DNA of 64,000 nucleotides, taken from positions 1,178,001 to 1,242,000 of the forward strand of contig JAFEKR010000001.1 of the NCBI GenBank assembly GCA_019022495.1, given 5' to 3'. Each line of letters opens with the position of its first letter. Positions within the stretch are counted from its first letter, which is position 1. The notes under the pieces are model-generated. The model was given only the letters and a program-made list of their open reading frames with translations, was not told where the DNA came from and searched no databases. A program made the position numbers and the translations under genes. This DNA comes from Epichloe hybrida. Taxonomy: Eukaryota > Ascomycota > Sordariomycetes > Hypocreales > Clavicipitaceae. Positions 36,601-48,944 of this stretch are shown one piece after another.

Positions 36601-38336
36601 TTTAAAAACTTATTTACTTATAAAGACTTCTATATATATCTAAGATACTAATATATTATAGTTTACTACTATTACTTAAAGGGAATAATTATTCTTTAAG
36701 TCTTTCTTTAAATTAATAGAAAAGCTAAATTAAGTATATACTACCTCTATTTAAAGTTAGTACTTTACTAATATAGCTATAGTATATTTACTAAGTAATA
36801 GTTATAGTATAAAGAGTTATTTGCCTAGGATATAACTTAGGTTTTAGATAGTATAGGTAAGGTTAGTATATAAAGTATAAGTAAGTAAGGGTATAATAAA
36901 AGCACTAGTAAGAGAATAGTAAGTAAGAATAGTAACTCTAGTAAGATAAGAAATATTAATTCTAGCTAGGGGCTAGCTAGCTTTAGGGTTTCTAAGGGTA
37001 TATTTAGAAGGAAAGCCTATTAACCTTAACTTAAAGAGAAAATAGGTAAGCTACTAGTAATAATAGGAAAGGGAGTTATTACCTAACTTAGTAATTTAAT
37101 AATAGTATTAGTTCTTACTATAGTAATAAGGGGTAAGTGCTTAGATAAGGGTAATAAACTATTTATGTATTTCTTTATATATAGCGTTTAAGCTACTAAT
37201 AACCTATTAGTTTTATTAAAATAAAATACTAGTAACTTATTATATAAACTATACTATTTTATAACTAGCTAAAGGGCTAGCGCTAATAAAGGGGATAATA
37301 TTAAGGCTAGTTATATTTATTATAAGGGTATCTATAGCTAAAGATACCCTAAGAGCTAAGTAAATAGAAGCTAGGTTAAACTACACTTAGTTAAGGAGGG
37401 CATTCTAGTGACTAATAAGATAGTAATATCTCTAAGATAAAATAGGTATTTTTTTCTTTATATTTATAGTCTTAAGGACTCTAGGTTTAATAATATATAT
37501 ACTTATAGTAATTTTAGCCTTAAGATCTTTAAGGGTATAATAAAGATAGGGGTTAGTAAATAAAAGCCTAGTATACTATATATAAGTAATATTGTACTAC
37601 TAATAAGGAGAATATAATTCTTTACTTCTAGGTAAATAATAGTTTAAAATACTAGTAGTAAGAGCTTATTTAATATAGGGACTATAGGGATACTAGACTA
37701 ACTTAGGTATAGTATACTATTTATTATTAGAGTTCCTTTTTATAAGGTACTTACTAATAGAATAAGACATTAGTGTTATAGGAGTGGCTATAGAAGTAGC
37801 TATAAGAGTAAGAGTAAGGACTTAATAGTAAGGCATTTCTAGTAAGAGAATAACTAATTAAGAGAAGGAAGCTAATAGGATAAAAAGGGAAGGCTTAATA
37901 GGATTATAATAATAAAGGTATAGTATTATATAAAGAGAAAGGTAAGATAAGTATAAGTATAAGTAAGATATTTATAGTAAATATTATATTTATATTAAGT
38001 AAACTATAAATAAGTAAGGGTAAGGTAATTATTTATAATAAATAACCTATTAGTAAGGCAAATATATTACGCATAATAGGTAAGAGTAGGGTAATTATTT
38101 ATAATAAATAACCTATTAGTAAGGCAAATGTATTACATATACTATAAAATAACACTTAGAAGTAAGGGGGGGGTTACTATAATAGATAATAAGGTAGTAA
38201 GGTAAGCACCTATTAGATGCTTTACGGATAGCTATTAGTAAGGATAGTTTTTATTATAATAACTAAGGGCATAGGCAATATAAGTGTTATATATACTACT
38301 AGGGAATGTTATAAAGGGGAGTTTATTAGTAATAGG
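33636..38336 (+). mobile_element. Gypsy-2: chromodomain Gypsy element, 5' end missing
   Basis: From the hAT-1 end the plus strand enters a Gypsy RT without its start. Seen are RRWLDDLINKGFI-like sequence near 33720, the palm with YLDN at 34128-34139, RNase H (about 34.5-34.8 kb), integrase (about 35.1-36.0 kb, near 35530-35830 for the core) and a chromodomain (EYQVKQILVAQN near 36409). The conserved purine tract GTAAGGGGGGGGTTAC is at 38163-38178, and an LTR likely starts right after it (TATAATAGATAATAAGG, 38179), into which hAT-A copy 2 inserted. The 1.6 kb between chromodomain and purine tract includes a possible gag/protease-like stretch near 37.3-37.6 kb of uncertain origin. Many RIP stops. 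Confidence 0.75.
38025..38136. repeat. Two direct copies of a 46-bp sequence, 66 bp apart
   Basis: 38025-38070 and 38091-38136 start GTAATTATTTATAATAAATA and end TATTAC, with one difference (ATATATTAC versus ATGTATTAC). They lie just before the purine tract of Gypsy-2. Confidence 0.9.
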
Positions 38337-40145
38337 CAGAGTATTGTTTGTAGTGTAGTTAGTGTAGTTTTTAGGAAAAATTTGTATTTATAGTGTAGTT
38401 TTTTTTTTTTTATAGTGTAGTGTATTATAGTTTTTTTTTTTTATAGTTAGTGTAGTGTAGTTTTTTTTTGCTTATAGTGTAATGTAGTTAGTGTAGTTAC
38501 TAACTACACTAACTACAAAAACTACAATGTAGTGTTAGTAAAAAAAAAAGTGGGCCTTTTTATTATATAATGTTATTATAAGGATTAAAAGAAAGCTAGT
38601 TATATAGAAGCTTTTATTATTACCTATTTTACTTAATTAGTTATAGAATTTATAATATTTACTTTTTTTTAAGAATTTTACTATAACTAGGGTTATTTAT
38701 AATATTATACCTTTTTAATAACATGATTATACTTATTACTTTATTTTACTAATATAACTTTAAGAAAAACCTTCTAATTATTTTATTTACTATTATTATT
38801 AATTATTTTATATTTTTATTATTAATTTAATTAAAAAATACCCTAAACTAATATAATTAAATTAAATTAGAAATCTAAATAAATATATAAAAGTTAATAG
38901 AATATATACTTAGTACTTTAATATTATTATTAATATAATAAGAACTTAAAAAAGCTTAAACTATTTATTTACTATTTAAACTAATTAAATATTACTTTAA
39001 GCTTTATAATTCTAAAGCTTTAAGAAGTTATATATAGTAACTTTATATATCTTATTATAATAATATATAAAGAAAGAATATAATAAACTAATATTTATAA
39101 TTTATTAATAGATAACTAATAGTATTATTTTAATTACCCTATATAGCTTAAATAACCTATAAAAAATAAGTTTAACTTATTTTTAAAAATAATACTAGGA
39201 CTTAGTTTTATATAATATACTATACTTATTATAAAAGCTTTAATAACTTTTATAACCTTAATTACTATTATTACTATAATTACTATTATTTTACTTTTAT
39301 TATTATTTTTAAAAAAAACATAAAAGAGAAAACATTTTTATAATATTAATATTTTTAAAAACCTTAAAATACTAAGTTATTAAAAACTATAGCTTTTACT
39401 ATAGTAATTTACTTGTAATTACTAGTATTTATATTTAAGTTATTTATTTATTATTTATTATTTATTAAACTTTAACACTAATAATATTATAAGTAATCTT
39501 AGTAATCTTAGTAATCTTAGTAATCTTAGTAATCTTAGTAATACTAGTAATCTTAGTAATACTAGTAATATTAGTAATATTAGTATTATAAGCTATTATA
39601 AGCTATTATAAGCTATAATAAGATATAATAAGCTAGTTATATTAAGTTTACTAGTAGTTCTTTTTATAGTTTTTTTAAAATAAGTAATAATAATAATTTA
39701 TAGAAATAGTAAATAATATAATAAGAAGGTTTTTCTTTAAGTTATATTAGGGAAATAAAGTATTAAGTTAAATAGTATTATTAAAAAAGTATAATATTAT
39801 ATATAACCTTACTTAGTTATAATAAAATTATAAAAATAATATAATATTATAAATTCTATAACTAATTTAATAAAATAGGTAATAATAAAAGCTTTTATAT
39901 AACTAGCTTTCTTTTAACCTTATAAATACTAATAACTAATAAAAAGTCTAATACTATATTTTTTAGTTTAGGAAAAAAAATTTGTAGTGTAATATATTAT
40001 AGTTTTTTTTTTTTTATAGTTAGTATAGTGTAGTTTTTTTTTCCTTATAGTTAGTGTAGTTTATAGTGTAGTGTAGTTTGTAGTATAGTTACTACACTAC
40101 ACTACAAATACTACACTACACTACACGTTTTAGTGCAATACTCTG
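38337..40145 (+). mobile_element. hAT-like non-autonomous element, family A copy 2 (1809 bp, complete)
   Basis: It starts CAGAGTATTG, ends CAATACTCTG, and is flanked by a perfect 8-bp duplication GTAATAGG (38329-38336 and 40146-40153), the hallmark of hAT insertion. The subterminal 150-220 bp at both ends are arrays of GTAGTG/TAGTGTAGTT with oligo-T runs. There is no open frame, so movement needed a transposase in trans. It sits in the LTR of Gypsy-2. Confidence 0.92.
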
Positions 40146-40153
40146 GTAATAGG

Positions 40154-40489
40154 TAAGTAAGGGCATATATAAGGGCTTAGGCTTTACCTAAGTATTATTT
40201 ATATAGTAGTTAAAGAGAGAAGTAGTAAAAGTAGTTAAGGTAAGGAAAGGAGGCTTATATAAGTAGCTAAGGGGGTATAAGGGGCACTACTAGGGATAGC
40301 CTCTTACCCTTCCTCCTTTCTTCTTAAGTCTCTTAATACTATATTAACGCCCTATCGCAGTCGCCTAGGGGCCAGTCCATAACAGTTTGAAACCTTCACG
40401 CACCCGCCCCTAGGTAGTCACATTCTAGCAGCGACCGCGAATCTTAGCTAGTACTCTATTTATCTTCATTTCCTAACCTAGTCGTGGCA
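40154..40489 (+). repeat. LTR sequence resuming after hAT-A copy 2 (two families adjoining)
   Basis: 40154-40391 continues the presumed Gypsy-2 LTR (GGCTTATATAAGTAGC at about 40253, likely end CCATAACA near 40391). From about 40397 (AAACCTTCACGCACCCGCCCC) to GTCGTGGCA at 40489 it matches the 3' third of LTR family 1 (5370-5458). Gypsy-2 therefore probably inserted into an older family 1 LTR. The family 1 part is little mutated. Confidence 0.6.
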
Positions 40490-40694
40490 CTTATGTTAAC
40501 TCCCTTAATTTTAAAGCCTCTATAACTTAAATTTTCTATATTTAAATCACTAACTTAGATTGCTAGAATCCGATAGTGTTCTTGAATATATTTATGAACA
40601 ATGATAAGATATTTAAAAGCTTGTTTTCTACCTTTATCTTGTAGCTTCAGCCCTCTTCAAGTGTAGGTTTTAATGTAAAATCATCCTTCACCAC
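40490..40694. other. Remnant of host intergenic sequence, ending with the ACCAC target site
   Basis: Moderately AT-rich but without the strong CpA depletion of its surroundings. Nothing coding seen. Its last five bases, ACCAC (40690-40694), recur at 56785-56789, so this stretch was originally continuous with the sequence at 56790 before Copia-4 arrived. Confidence 0.65.
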
Positions 40695-41510
40695 TATTGA
40701 AATGTAGGGAGCTAGTTGCCGGCTGGCAACAGCTGTACAGGTGCAGCTCTACGGTTAGGGACTAGTAGAACCACCACGTTAAAAAATCTAACGCAACGCA
40801 ACGGAAGGTTTTGGCAGTTATTAACTAATAGAATTTAATCTAGATAACTTTTACAATATCTTATATACTAATAGAATTGATTTTAGTGATGTTATACGGG
40901 CAATACGGCTGTTAGATTAAGAGGCCTAGCTATCTAGCTAGATTAAAAAGATCTTCTTTCTCTTATATACCTACTAACTATATTAGTAAATCTAGACCGC
41001 TAAAGAGGTCTTATAGGCCACTTTTTATTTTCCGCAAAATTCATTTATATATAAAATCCAAAAATTAACTTACTACTATACAAACTAGTAACCTATATGC
41101 ACTAAATTTTAGTCTAAAAAATATTCCTATATAAAATAAAAGCCCTATCTTCTAGCTTTAATTTGCTATATGTAAGACTTTTGTACGACCTCTAGTTAAA
41201 GAGAAAATCGCTATTAAAGATAGCTATAGGGTAACCTGCTTACGTCACCCTAGCTTACCTAATTACTAGTGGCGCTGCGGTTATGGCTACGCTTATAGCT
41301 ATAACGCAATTAAATAATCTATAATTAATAATTGATTTAGATTAGTTATTCACATAGTTAGTCGCAGCTGTTAATAGCTATGACGTAGCTATTAATAGCC
41401 ACCTTCGCGACCATTAATAGCTATAGTGTAGCTATTAGGCTTTTAATGCAAGCTAGTAATAGAAAGGTTCTTTAACTAGAAAGGGCTAAAAATAAGTCTT
41501 ATTTTTAACA
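40695..41510 (-). repeat. 3' LTR of Copia-4 (816 bp)
   Basis: Complete LTR. It is 63 bp longer than the reconstructed 5' LTR (60 + 693 bp) because of an extra segment around 41371-41445 that contains two perfect hairpins. The 5' copy near 56700-56720 reads straight through. Confidence 0.92.
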
Positions 41511-41718
41511 CCCCCTCTATAAAAGAATTATATATAAGCTAATTAAAAGCGTACAAAGTGATATAGGGTAAATAAGAACTTTTTAGATAAAAATAGATAA
41601 AAGGGAAAAAACAGGAAAAGATAAAAGACCCCCTTTTGAATTCCTAGCTATTATTAAATATAGCTCCCTTTTTAGCGTTGTTTTTAGTTCCCTATTAAAG
41701 GGATTTAGTTGTTGGTTT

Positions 41719-44700
41719 TTAGGGATTATTAAGCCCTAAGAGCTTAATAAAGGCTTGATGAAGAGGTCTAGATAGAGGCTTTATTAGACTGTTTGTAGGT
41801 ATTAACTTCGTATCTAGATATTTGATCTTAGCTAAACCCTCTAAAACCTGTTACCTAATATAGTTAAACTTTAGTAAGGTATGCTTTGTATGGCTATGTA
41901 AGGCAGGGTTATAGGCAGTGGTTATAGCGCCTTAATTATTATAATATATTTAGATAGGGGGAGAAATAGGGGTTTTTAGCTTCTTAAATAAGCCCTAAAG
42001 CCACTATAGCTCCCGGAAGGTCTTGTAGATAGCGTTAGCTTTAGCTTCTAATGTTAATAGAGCTATTGTACTAGCTTTCTTTAATTTCTAGCTAATAGGT
42101 CCGCTAGCTAGCTTAAATAGATAAGCGTAGGTTAATTTAGAGGTCTTTTTATCCCCTATAAAATCACTATTATAATAACCTATTAGGCTTTTGCTAGCTA
42201 TACCTTTAGGGTCTCCCCTATAAATTATAGCAAGGAATTTAGTCTCTAATAGGTACTTAAGCAAGTTTTTAGCTACTTTTAAGTGCTCTATATAAGGCCT
42301 AGCTAGTGCTATAAATAGCCACTAAAGTGTAAAGGCTATGTCTAGCCTTATAAGTAATATTAGGTATATTATAGTCCCTATAATGCACTGATAGAGCTTA
42401 ATTTCGCTAGCTATTAAAAGCTTAGTGGTTTACGTAGCTAAAACACCTGGCTGAAGAGGTATGCTAATAGGCTTACTATCTAGCATATTAAATTAATTTA
42501 AAGCCTCTAAGATATACTAAGATTAATGAATTTTTAGGACCCTATTAGGTCTATCTTATACGATTTAAACCCCTAAGAAGAATTTAGCTAGCCCCCTATC
42601 TTCTATTAGATAGACTTTATAAAGTTCCTTTTTAAGTCTTTAGATATAACGTAAATCCAGTCTAATTAGAAGATAATTATTTACATACGTGATAGTAAAG
42701 GTTTTAGTGGAGAAATTATAGAATATAGCTAGGTTAGAAATTAGAGAGCTAAATCCTAGAGACTTTAGCACTGTAATTAGTGCTTATTACCACTCCCTTA
42801 AGCTCTATTTTAGGCTATATAAAGACTTCTATAATAAAATTACTTAATCTTTAGAAGGTTTATAGCTAAAACTTTTAGCTAATTTAGCTAATTTAGGATT
42901 TGCTTTAAGGAATTCAATAAATCCGTTTAGAATAACTATATAAATCTATTGTTATAGCTTACTATTAAGAAAAGCTCCTATAAAATTGACCTATTTGATT
43001 TCCTAGTTATTCTAAGCCACTAGGGCTAGTAAAATCCTCTAGCTAGGGGGAATGCTTATGGCTGCAAAGGTCTCTAGATAATCTAGACCTTTGATTTACA
43101 TAAATCCCTTAGTAATGAGTTAGGCCTTGTATTTTAAAGGATTATTTTCTTTATCCTTTTTAAGCTTATAAACAAGCCTATTCTTTAGTACTTTTCGGCC
43201 CTTAGGTACTTAGTCTTTCCCTATAAATTTAAAAGTACTAGCCTTTAGAAGCTGTTTGTATTCCTTGTACGTAACTTCTATCTATTTATCCCTTTTAGGG
43301 CTAGATATAGCTTGCTTCTAGGTCTTAGGTTTGGGGCTATTAGGGTTGTTTTCCTTTAGCTTCTCCTATACCTTAAAGCAGATTTCTTTTATAAAATCTA
43401 GAGAAGAAGGGGAACTAATATTAACATCCATGGTGTTAATATTAGGGTTAAAGTCAGTAATTTTGTCAAAATCAAGGTCCGGAGTCGAAATCTGATTTCC
43501 TAGTAAAGTTACGGGCGTGGCCTCCTCTAAGGCCTCTGGAATCGGTTCCTTAGGGGGTTGTACGGGCCCTATAGGGTGTTTTTCTTAACCTATAGGGGGA
43601 CCTCCTATGTTATCTATAGGGTAATCCTTTAAACCTTGATTTAGATCTTGATCTTCTAAATCATTTTCCCTCTCTAAAGGGTTATCCCCTATAGAAAGCC
43701 TAGGTAATCCTTTAGAGATAGGATGTCACGGCTTGCACTAAAAGGTTAAGAACGAAGTGATAGCTAAGACTATCACAGTCGCTGCTAGATAGATGCTAGC
43801 TAGGGGCGGGTGCGTGAAGGTTTTAATCTCTAACCTAGCACTAATAATATGCGTAGTCTTTAATAAATACCTTACTTCACAAGCACATGGCTATCTTATA
43901 GCTAGCTAGCCTCTTTGTTATCCGCACGGCCTAAAGGTTCTCCGAAGACCCGCTTCGATGAACATCCTATCTTTGACCCCTGCGCTCCTGACATAGGACT
44001 TATAGACTCTATAATCTTAATAAAGCTAGTCTTTGTAACTAGCCTTTTAGAGGGGATGTACACTAGATAGGTGTTAGAACCTAGTGTAGCTAATAACCTT
44101 TTAGGGATAGTCCTAGCTGCTAACTTCTAGGCTTTAGGTTGTTTTTCCAGGGGGATTAGAATCTCACAGTGAGATCCTATGGCTCTAATACTGCTAATAT
44201 TAGTCGTATAAGGCTAATTTAGCTCCCTAGCTAGCAGTTATTTAGGGCTTTTATCCTTAGTGGTATTAGTAGTTATATTAACTAGGTTAATAACTACAGG
44301 TAATACAAAACACTATAGATATAAGGGTAATTTTGTCCACTGGATAGTAGCCCTTAATCGATCTAGAATAGTACGAATTGAACGCTTTGCTAATCTATTT
44401 TACTTATGGATATAGGGACTAGAAGTCGTAAATTTAATCCCTTTAGAATTTAACTAGGTTTGACAACTAGAATCGATTTCTTGGCCCCTATTAAAGTGAA
44501 GGTGCCTAGGATATTAACCTAGTTGATTTTTAAGCCCTCTGAAGAAGCCCTTAATAGCCCTATAAACAGTTAGGTCTTCCTTATTAGGTAATAAAAACAC
44601 TCACTTATATCTAGTTTTTCGATTAACTAGAAATAAGCAAATTGACTGTTTATTGTATAGTATAGGGCTGATTTTTAGCGTATCCCCCTCTATTTGATCT

Positions 44701-46964
44701 AGAGCTCTAGGGGGGTTAGGGATAGCTAATTTCCTAGGTCTTCGTACTGCCTTAGATTGATTATAAGCTATATATCTAAAGTCTTTATCCTTAATTTTAG
44801 AAAAATCAGGGATTCCTTTAGTTATAAGGCTTGTTTTCTTTAGCAATGGAAGCCCTAGGTGCCCTAATCGTACATGCCATAGGCCAGCTAGTTCCAGTAA
44901 CTTTTGATATTAAAGGTCTTTAGGGCCTGAATTAGGGTCTAGATTAGGGCCCTCTCCGTTAGTCCCCTGCTAGGCCCCTTGAGAACCACAGGCCTCTTAG
45001 GGAGATATTAGGGACCTTTTTCCTCCACTAACGCCCTCTAACACCCCTAAATCTATATCTTTAGATTTATAAGGGACCTAACCTAGGGCTATAGGCGTTA
45101 GAGAAGGGACTAAATCCCCTAAATCATCCCGTACGATTTCTTCAATATCATCATCATTTTCGTTGATTTCAGCGATTTCGTCCAAATCAGAAGCCTAATC
45201 CGGCTTTTTAGAGGGAATTTGAACCTCTATAGGGTAGCTAATCGGATAGCTATAACCCCTAAAGCTAGCATAGGTAAAAGGTCAGATATAATGAGATTTT
45301 TTACAGGGCCCTTTATGTAACGTTAGTGTAGATTGGTTTTTAACGTGAAAGAAAAAACCATGTTTTTCTATATCTAGGGCAGCAATACAAGACCTATCTT
45401 TAAGATAAAGATAGTTTTTTATAAAGTAACCGCTAGATATATAGTGAATAAGGCTACTAACTATATTAACATTAAGCTAAGGAAAATATAGAGCGTCCTT
45501 TAGCACTAAGGTCCTATATTTATTAGGTTTCTTTTAATATAAGACCTTAAAAATAGCACTACTATGACCCTTAGGATAAATAGGGCTATCACCGGTTATA
45601 ATAGGGTTGGATTCCCCCTTCTTATAAGGGGTATAATCTCTAAAGACCTCCCTAGAATTAACTATATGTATGGTTAAACCTATATTATATAATAGGGCCT
45701 TTTTTATGTCTTTACTGTAATAATTAAAACCATTTAAGGAATTAATTTCTTGTTTATCATTATCTAAATCACTAGAGCTAGAATTAGAGCTACTATTGCT
45801 AGAGCTCTTATAACTAGTCTTGTAATTGCTAGGTTTCTTATACGGATTAAGTGCTCCGTTAGAAAGGTTATAATTTCCTAGCATAAAAGAACCCTCTATA
45901 AGTTCTTTAGTATCCTTTTTATCTGATTTTTGACCCTTTTGCTTCTTTTTCTTCTTATTAGAATTAGAAGAGCCCTTATTTTCTTTAGAGCCTTCTTTCT
46001 TCTTCTTCTAACCTTTAAGGGCCTTTTCCTTGTCTTTAGCACCCTTTTCTAGGTCTTTAGCCCTATAATTCAGGGCTTTAGATACTGTAGATGATTTATC
46101 CCTCTGTTTAGCTAGAAGGTCTACTATCAAAAACTAAAGATTTAGGGCATCTAGGGGAGCCCCTATAGCCCTATTCGTACGCATGCTAAATCGTTGCCTC
46201 TTAGCCCACTAAGGGAAGGTTGATTTTAGGGATTAAAGATATTGATTAACCTAATCTATAGGATTAATTAGGACCCCTAAAATTAATAATCTAGCTAGTA
46301 GATTATTAAAAACTACATTAAAGGCTTCTAAAGTCCCCTTATAACCATGAAAATTCAGGTTATGAAATTTAGAATACAGGGACCCCCTCTGGATTTTAAC
46401 GCTATATGAATACTGCCGTACAAGTAAATTATAGGCTTCTTTAGGTGATTTTTGCTAAGTTATAGCGGCTTAGGGGCCTTCCGTACAACTATCCCTTAGT
46501 AACATAAGGATAATAGCTTGGTTAGCGTCCCCTAGCACCCTAGAAATATCCGGATTATCTAGAAAATTAGGCATGCCTAAAGCTCTAAATTAGATAGCTA
46601 GGGCTTGTTTCTATTAATCGAAATTTTCAGCTCCTTTAAGCTTAGCAGTCTTAGGGAAGCTATAAACTCTCTTATTAAATTCCTTAATAATCGAATTATT
46701 AAAGGCAGCTTGTACAGAGCTAGATTCAGGTGCCTTATCTTGCTAAATAGGCTGCTAAACTTACTGCTAACTAGCGGGCTTAGCAGCTTCCACACCCTCC
46801 ATGCCTCTATCATTAACAGCTATAGTCAGAGCCTCTCGCTTCTGTAATAATAGATTAATAGCATCTTGTTGCTTAATAACCTGCTCTTTTAGCTAGTTAT
46901 TTAGAACCTCTTGCGCACTAAGATTAGGGGCAGAAGACCCCTAATCTTGTTGATTAGTATCCAT
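41719..46964 (-). pseudogene. Copia-4 gag-pol, lightly mutated
   Basis: It starts ATG at 46964 (MDTNQQDQGSSAP) and runs to TAA at 41719. Gag with a Lys/Ser-rich region is at about 45.9-46.96 kb. Protease-like sequence (INSREVFRDY region) is at about 45.5-45.75 kb. GAG-pre-integrase with HVRLGHLGLP is near 44860, and integrase at 44.3-44.85 kb. After the solo LTR comes RT (KAQLITKGFMQIKGLDYLETF near 43090-43150) and RNase H (GYYNSDFIGDKKTSK near 42140-42180). The Ty1/Copia order is clear. In-frame TAG/TAA codons are sparse (for instance stops bounding open stretches at 45534-45884 and 44601-44846), and the 270-bp solo LTR breaks the frame, so no full polyprotein can be made. Confidence 0.85.
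43724..43993 (-). repeat. Solo LTR of family 1 with TAGGA target duplication
   Basis: 270 bp; on the minus strand TGTCAGGAGCG...GCCGTGACA. It is flanked by TAGGA on both sides (43719-43723 and 43994-43998). It has the same length as the Gypsy-1 3' LTR and is much less mutated, so it preserves a near-unaltered version of that LTR. It arose by insertion into Copia-4 pol and then LTR-LTR recombination. Confidence 0.95.
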
Positions 46965-46974
46965 CTTCTAATTT

Positions 46975-47300
46975 TATAGAAGGGAAGTCTTCTAATCGTA
47001 CTGAAATTCCTTTTTATAGAAGGGAAAAGCTTCTATCCGCGCTGAATTTCCTTTTTATAGAAGGGAAAAGCTTCTATTCTCGCTGAATTTCCTTTTTTAT
47101 AGAAGGGAAAAGCTTCTATTCTCGCTGAACTTCCTTTTTATAGAAGGGAAAGCTTCTGTATTGCTTATGCGCTTCCTGTTTTATAGAAGGGAAGTCTTCT
47201 GTAATTATAATGATTCCTTTTTTATAGAAGGGAATAGCTTCTATCTCGCAGGTCCTTCCTATTTTATAGAAGGGAAGTCTTCTGTAACCATACGTAAAGT
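46975..47300. repeat. 41-bp minisatellite in the Copia-4 leader
   Basis: About seven to eight tandem units built around TATAGAAGGGAAAAGCTTCTAT, whose GAAGGGAAAAGCTTC core is partly palindromic, with variable 10-15 bp linkers (TCTCGCTGAATTTCC and variants). It lies between the 5' LTR and the gag ATG. It creates a short spurious open frame rich in PFYKK repeats. Confidence 0.88.
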
Positions 47301-47342
47301 GCACTAGAAAGAATTTTATAGTAATAGGCTAGGCTTATAACC

Positions 47343-47402
47343 TATTAAAATGTAGGGAGCTAGTTACTAGCTAGCAACAGCTATACAGGTGTAGCTCTAC
47401 GG
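47343..47402 (-). repeat. Copia-4 5' LTR, first 60 bp of the split copy
   Basis: TATTAAAATGTAGGGAGC..., matching 40695 onward. It ends with TACGG (47398-47402), the duplicated target of Gypsy-3, and continues at 56092. Confidence 0.9.
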
Positions 47403-47601
47403 TGTGAGAACAATAGTAGCTAGGCAAGAGGTATAGGGGGCTCTAGTATATTGACTAAAGCTTGCTAGGTCTAAATGCGTTATGCGTGCGAGTCGCTGTC
47501 TTATAGCTAGCGGCTCGCTAGTGTCACGTGGACCTAGCCCTAGGGCCTTACTAGCCTGTAGGGCGTGTAAGTGCACTTATTATTATAAGTAAGGCCTTAT
47601 A
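47403..47601 (-). repeat. 3' LTR of Gypsy-3 (199 bp)
   Basis: Aligned without gaps to 55888-56086. This copy is intact at its outer end (TGTGAGAACAATAG) and mutated at its inner end (GGCCTTATA), whereas the 5' LTR shows the reverse pattern: mutated near 55888, clean at 56086. Confidence 0.93.
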
Positions 47602-48944
47602 ATTACCCCCTTACTTATAGCTAGGCTCCTAAATAGCTTTCGCTAGGTACCCTATAGCTATTTGCTAAGTGTTAGCTAAATTAAAATAATAATAAATAAT
47701 AAATAGCGCTTATATATAAATTTATTTATAACTCCCTATTATATTATAAACTTTTTCCTCTAGTAAATATAGTTATCCTTAATTAACCTTATTTATACTT
47801 TATTTACCTTAACTCTTTAACTCTTAATTTATATCCTTTTGCTATAGAGCTAGATATAATTTGCTTTTATATTTACTTATATATACACTATCTTTAGACT
47901 AGGTGCCTAGACTTTAAGAAGCACTTACTAATTAAGATTCTTTTACTAGTAATTATATATAGTTTCCCTTATTCTTTAGTTAGTATAGTAGCTAAAGGAA
48001 AATAATTAAAATATTATATTTAGTGTAATAAACACGGTAATATATATAAGATAGTAAGTTACTTAGTATTTTATTATCCTATAGCTATAAATTACTAACT
48101 TTTCTATACTAAGCTATGCTAACTTTAGCTAGTAACTTCTAGGACCTTTTAGTTATTTATAAATAGGTTTAAGCCCTTATAAACACTACTATTACTACTA
48201 AGGATAAGGAGGGTGTCCCTATGTTTTTAGATATAACTTACTATAGCTTTACTATATATATCTTAAACTTAGTAATAGGTTTTAACTATACTAATACTAC
48301 ACACTACATTACCTTTAGGTTAACTAGTGCTATAAAGGCATATTAAGTGTGTTAAGTTACTTATTTTTTACTTATTCCTTACTAACCTTTTTATATAAGT
48401 TACCTTTATCTTATACTAGAACTATTTAGTTTTATAGTAGTAACTATAAGTTTCCTTAGTAATTATAGCTCCCTTTTCCTCTCTTTTAGTTTATATATAG
48501 CTTTCCCTTATTCTTTTACTTAGTCTTTACTAACTTTTCTATAGGAGAACCTTAAGAATACTATATTTATCTAGGAGGTAAGAATAGTCCTTTAGCTCTA
48601 GCCCTCTAACCCTAGGTACATAGCCTAGGTTATAGTAGTTTATTGCTTTTACTATACTATAGAGGAAGTGATTTAGGGTAATAAGAACTAGGTAAAGTAT
48701 AGCTTTAATAGCTAGACTATAGTCTCCTATATAGGGGCTATAATAGAGGGTTTTCCTATTATTTTACTTATATTTTAGGCATGTTTTCCTTTATTATTTA
48801 GTAGTATAACCTAGGCCTTTAGGCAATAGTTTTTATAGTAACTAATAAGGTTAGGCCTTTTCTACGGCGTATTTATGTTCCTTTATTAGTGCCTTAATCC
48901 TATATTACTATCTTTATTACTAGACTTGCTTAGTAACTAGTAAG

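Noticed and set aside
37310..37350. CCHC zinc knuckle downstream of Gypsy-2 (YIYYKGIYSQRYP)
   Set aside because: Even with Tyr read as former Cys/His the spacing is not CX2CX4HX4C; left as uncertain gag-like sequence.
40698..40702. TGAAA as target duplication and 40703 (TGTAGGG) as start of the Copia-4 LTR
   Set aside because: TGAAA has no partner at 56785; shifting the LTR start to 40695 gives TGTT..AACA ends and a perfect ACCAC duplication.
46605..46847. 80-codon plus-strand ORF
   Set aside because: Antisense shadow of the Copia-4 gag frame.
46975..47300. CRISPR-like regular array in Copia-4
   Set aside because: Degenerate minisatellite; the linkers are variants of one another, not unique spacers.
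47116..47304. 62-codon minus-strand ORF with repeated PFYKK
   Set aside because: Translation of the leader minisatellite of Copia-4, upstream of the gag start.
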